From the NCBI GenBank assembly GCA_039933785.1, contig JBDTNL010000057.1, positions 1 through 25,037 of the forward strand: 25,037 bases of DNA, written 5' to 3'. Below the pieces are notes generated by a model that worked only from the letters and a program-made list of their open reading frames with translations, made no database searches and had not been told where the DNA came from. Position 1 is the first letter of the stretch. Each line of letters begins with the position of its first letter. The DNA is from JBDTNL01 sp039933785 (GTDB lineage Bacteria; Acidobacteriota; Thermoanaerobaculia; Multivoradales; JAGPDF01). Below are positions 23,291 through 25,037 of this stretch, one piece after another. A program made the position numbers and the translations under genes.

Positions 23291-24082
23291 GTGGATTCCC
23301 GCCGGGATTCGCCTCCCATACTGACCCTGCTCACCGATTTCGGAACCCGGGACTACTACGTCGCCGCGGTCCGAGGCACGATTCTGCGGCTGGCGCCCGG
23401 GGCGCACATCGTCGACCTCTCCCACGACATCGAACCCGGCGACCTCGAGGCCGCGGCGTTTCTTCTGGCGGCAGCAGCTCCGGCGTTTCCTCCGCGCACC
23501 CTGCATCTCGCGGTGGTCGATCCTGGAGTCGGCAGCGCGCGGCGGATGCTGTGTCTGGAAACCTCCGAAGCGACCTTCCTAGCCCCCGACAACGGCCTCC
23601 TCGGCACACTTCTGGGGATCCCCGACTCGATCCTTCGGGTGATCGATCGGCCTGACCTCTACCTCGAGCCGCCGGGGGCGACCTTCCATGGCCGCGACCG
23701 TTTCGCTCCGATTGCCGCCGCCCTGCTGCGCGGACTGGCGGCCGCCGAGCTCGGCCCTCTCTGCCTCGATCCCGTACGCCAGGATATTCCGGCGCCCGAA
23801 CGGCGCGACCGCGAGATTCTCGGACGGGTCGCCCACGTCGACCGCTTTGGCAACCTCATCACCGATGTGCCCATGGACTGGCTCGGCGGCGCGCCGTGGG
23901 AGGCCCGTGTCGGGTCGCACCAGGCGCGGCGCCGGGTCACGCACTATGCCGAGCTCTCAGCCGGAGAAGTCGGCCTGTTGGCGGGTTCGCTCGGCACGCT
24001 CGAGCTGGCGCTCGCCGGCGAGTCTCTCGCAACTCGTTGGGCGGTGCGACGTGGCGAACGCGTCCGGCTGAGCTCGTCCTGA
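23291..24082 (+). CDS. S-adenosyl-L-methionine hydroxide adenosyltransferase (DUF62)
   Basis: A 263-residue cytoplasmic enzyme of the fluorinase/chlorinase-related DUF62 family; members with an Asp-Arg-His triad use activated water to split SAM into adenosine and methionine. The triad is visible: Asp77 and Arg84 in VVDPGVGSARR, and His133 in TFHGRDRFAP. The N-terminus ITLLTDFG-type block reads ILTLLTDFGTRDYYV (10-24), with IVDLSHDI (40-47), and the C-terminal beta domain contains VDRFGNLITDVP. The triad argues against a halogenase. It is the first gene of its strand after nnr, transcribed divergently, with the ECF sigma gene 42 nt downstream. The physiological role of the family is poorly understood. 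Confidence 0.92.
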   Translation: MDSRRDSPPILTLLTDFGTRDYYVAAVRGTILRLAPGAHIVDLSHDIEPGDLEAAAFLLAAAAPAFPPRTLHLAVVDPGVGSARRMLCLETSEATFLAPDNGLLGTLLGIPDSILRVIDRPDLYLEPPGATFHGRDRFAPIAAALLRGLAAAELGPLCLDPVRQDIPAPERRDREILGRVAHVDRFGNLITDVPMDWLGGAPWEARVGSHQARRRVTHYAELSAGEVGLLAGSLGTLELALAGESLATRWAVRRGERVRLSSS

Positions 24083-24124
24083 GCTGCCGGTGACAATTCC
24101 CGCGCCGCTGCGAATCACCCTCCT

Positions 24125-24661
24125 GTGAGCGCCTCCACCCCCCCACTCGGAGAATCCAGATTCCTCGGGCTGGTCGAGGCACACAAGGGCATTCTCTACA
24201 AGGTGGCCCGCCTGTACGCCTGGTCTCCGGCAGAACGAGACGACCTGACGCAAGAGACCGTGGTGCATCTCTGGCGGGCGTTTCCGCGCTTCGACGAGTC
24301 GCTCCGCTTCTCCACCTGGATGTACCGAATCGCGCTTAACGTGGCAATTTCCTGGCGTCGACGAGAACGTACTCAAACGCAGCACCTGGTAGCCGACGGC
24401 GAGACCCTGCTCCAAGAGGCCCGCGTGCCCGAGCGCGCCGCGGACGAAACCGACGGCGAGGATCTCGCCCTCCTATATGCCTGCATCGCGCGCTACCCGG
24501 AGCTCGACCGCGCGTTGTTGATGCTCTACCTCGACGACCAGAGCCAAGCCGACATCGCCGCGGTTCTCGGTCTCACAACTACCAACGTTTCGACCAAGCT
24601 CGGCCGACTGAAGGAGCGCCTGCGCGACGACTTCCGCGCCGCCGGGCATCGACTGGAGTGA
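24125..24661 (+). CDS. ECF-type RNA polymerase sigma factor
   Basis: A 178-residue sigma-70 family protein with only regions 2 and 4. Region 2 spans about residues 12-85: DDLTQETVVHLWRAFPRFD (39-57) and FSTWMYRIALNVAISWRRR (62-80), the -10 recognition helix. Region 4 spans about 115-170: LDRALLMLYLDDQSQADIAAVLGLTTTNVSTKLGRLKERL, the -35 recognition helix-turn-helix. GTG 24125 fits the family start. The next gene begins 5 nt after its stop and encodes a small membrane protein, not a recognisable zinc-finger anti-sigma. GTGACA (24090-24095) and CGAATC (24111-24116) upstream might form an autoregulatory ECF promoter; this is a guess. Confidence 0.92.
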   Translation: MSASTPPLGESRFLGLVEAHKGILYKVARLYAWSPAERDDLTQETVVHLWRAFPRFDESLRFSTWMYRIALNVAISWRRRERTQTQHLVADGETLLQEARVPERAADETDGEDLALLYACIARYPELDRALLMLYLDDQSQADIAAVLGLTTTNVSTKLGRLKERLRDDFRAAGHRLE

Positions 24662-24666
24662 CGATC

Positions 24667-25037
24667 ATGGAGCTCGACGCATTGCAGCAGCGCTGGCAGA
24701 TGCAGGACGCCCGGTTGGACGAGATGCTGACGCTGAATCGCCGCCTCTTGAGCGCGCTCGAGCGCGGGCATGCTCGAACCGCCTTGCATGGAGTGGCGCG
24801 CACACTGTGGACACAGTTCGCGATCGATGCGCTGGCGGTCTTCGGCCTGGGGACGTTCATCGGCAATCGGTTGGCGCACTTCACCGCCGAGCTCCGCTTC
24901 CTGGTGCCGGCGATCGCGCTCTTCCTGCCCGCGATCGCGATCTTCGCATCCGTCATCTGGCAACTCGTTCAGCTGGCCGGGATCGACGCCGCGGGCCCGG
25001 TCACCGTCATGCAGCGCCGTCTCGAGCGGCTGCGCGC
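24667..25037 (+). CDS. Membrane protein partnered with the ECF sigma factor (3' end outside window)
   Basis: An open frame from ATG 24667 to the window edge, 123 residues without a stop, starting 5 nt after the sigma gene. The N-terminus MELDALQQRWQMQDARLDEML is a charged, probably coiled-coil helix of the sort found in small proteins encoded just after ECF sigma genes in several phyla. Two hydrophobic stretches follow: FAIDALAVFGLGTFIGNRLA (about 52-71) and FLVPAIALFLPAIAIFASVIW (about 78-98). It could be a membrane-bound modulator of the sigma factor, but there is no direct sign of an anti-sigma domain. Confidence 0.72.
   Translation, partial: MELDALQQRWQMQDARLDEMLTLNRRLLSALERGHARTALHGVARTLWTQFAIDALAVFGLGTFIGNRLAHFTAELRFLVPAIALFLPAIAIFASVIWQLVQLAGIDAAGPVTVMQRRLERLR

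Noticed and set aside
21517..23655. A 712-residue plus-strand frame over nnr.
   Set aside because: Antisense shadow of the NnrE-NnrD coding region; no recognisable domain.
1..25037. CRISPR arrays, tRNA or rRNA genes, prophage or secretion systems.
   Set aside because: No regularly spaced repeats, no recognisable tRNA or rRNA stretches and no phage structural genes were seen by eye; a covariance-model scan was not possible.

Overview
High-GC bacterial chromosomal DNA, almost wholly coding. The organism is Gram-negative: it carries an L-Ara4N lipid A modification locus. The phylum cannot be fixed from this window (Acidobacteriota or a high-GC proteobacterium-like lineage would both fit). A house feature is visible at several transcription-unit heads: a TANNNT -10 box followed by 6-7 nt and then the start codon, which suggests leaderless transcripts.

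Layout. (1) 1-1413, minus strand: the 5' part of a PhoH-family ATPase and a 3-hydroxyacyl-CoA dehydrogenase, separated by a gap with a large perfect palindrome. (2) 1414-2566: a repeat-rich island around a Uma2-family nuclease gene. A 25-bp direct repeat flanks the gene, and a separate ~31-bp dispersed repeat occurs at 485-515 and, inverted, at 2437-2468. (3) 2567-10020, plus strand: a sulfate/thiosulfate ABC transporter operon (ATPase, periplasmic binding protein, two permeases) running into a sensor kinase and an OmpR-type response regulator. The ATPase is unusual in carrying two UspA-like domains at its C-terminus. (4) 10022-16138, minus strand: arnB-arnC-formyltransferase-dehydrogenase-arnD, in the enterobacterial B-C-A-D order but with ArnA split into two proteins, followed by a translationally coupled SAM methyltransferase. 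(5) 16161-19534, plus strand, divergent from arnB: two tandem, coupled ArnT-like glycosyltransferases. (6) 19518-23214, minus strand: nnr (NAD(P)HX repair), tsaE (tRNA t6A synthesis) and a third, divergent ArnT-like membrane glycosyltransferase. (7) 23291-25037, plus strand: a SAM hydroxide adenosyltransferase, an ECF sigma factor and a partial small membrane protein.

How the genes work together. In (4)-(5) the dehydrogenase oxidatively decarboxylates UDP-glucuronate, ArnB transaminates the 4-keto sugar, the formyltransferase N-formylates it, ArnC moves it to undecaprenyl phosphate, ArnD deformylates it, and ArnT transfers Ara4N to lipid A in the periplasm. The flippase ArnE/F and UDP-glucose dehydrogenase are not in this window. 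In (3) the two-component pair probably controls, or is co-expressed with, anion uptake.

Most worth a second look: the CysA-UspA-UspA fusion, the methyltransferase appended to the arn operon, the doubled ArnT, the overlapping divergent leaderless promoters at 16145-16154, and the two repeat families around the Uma2 gene.
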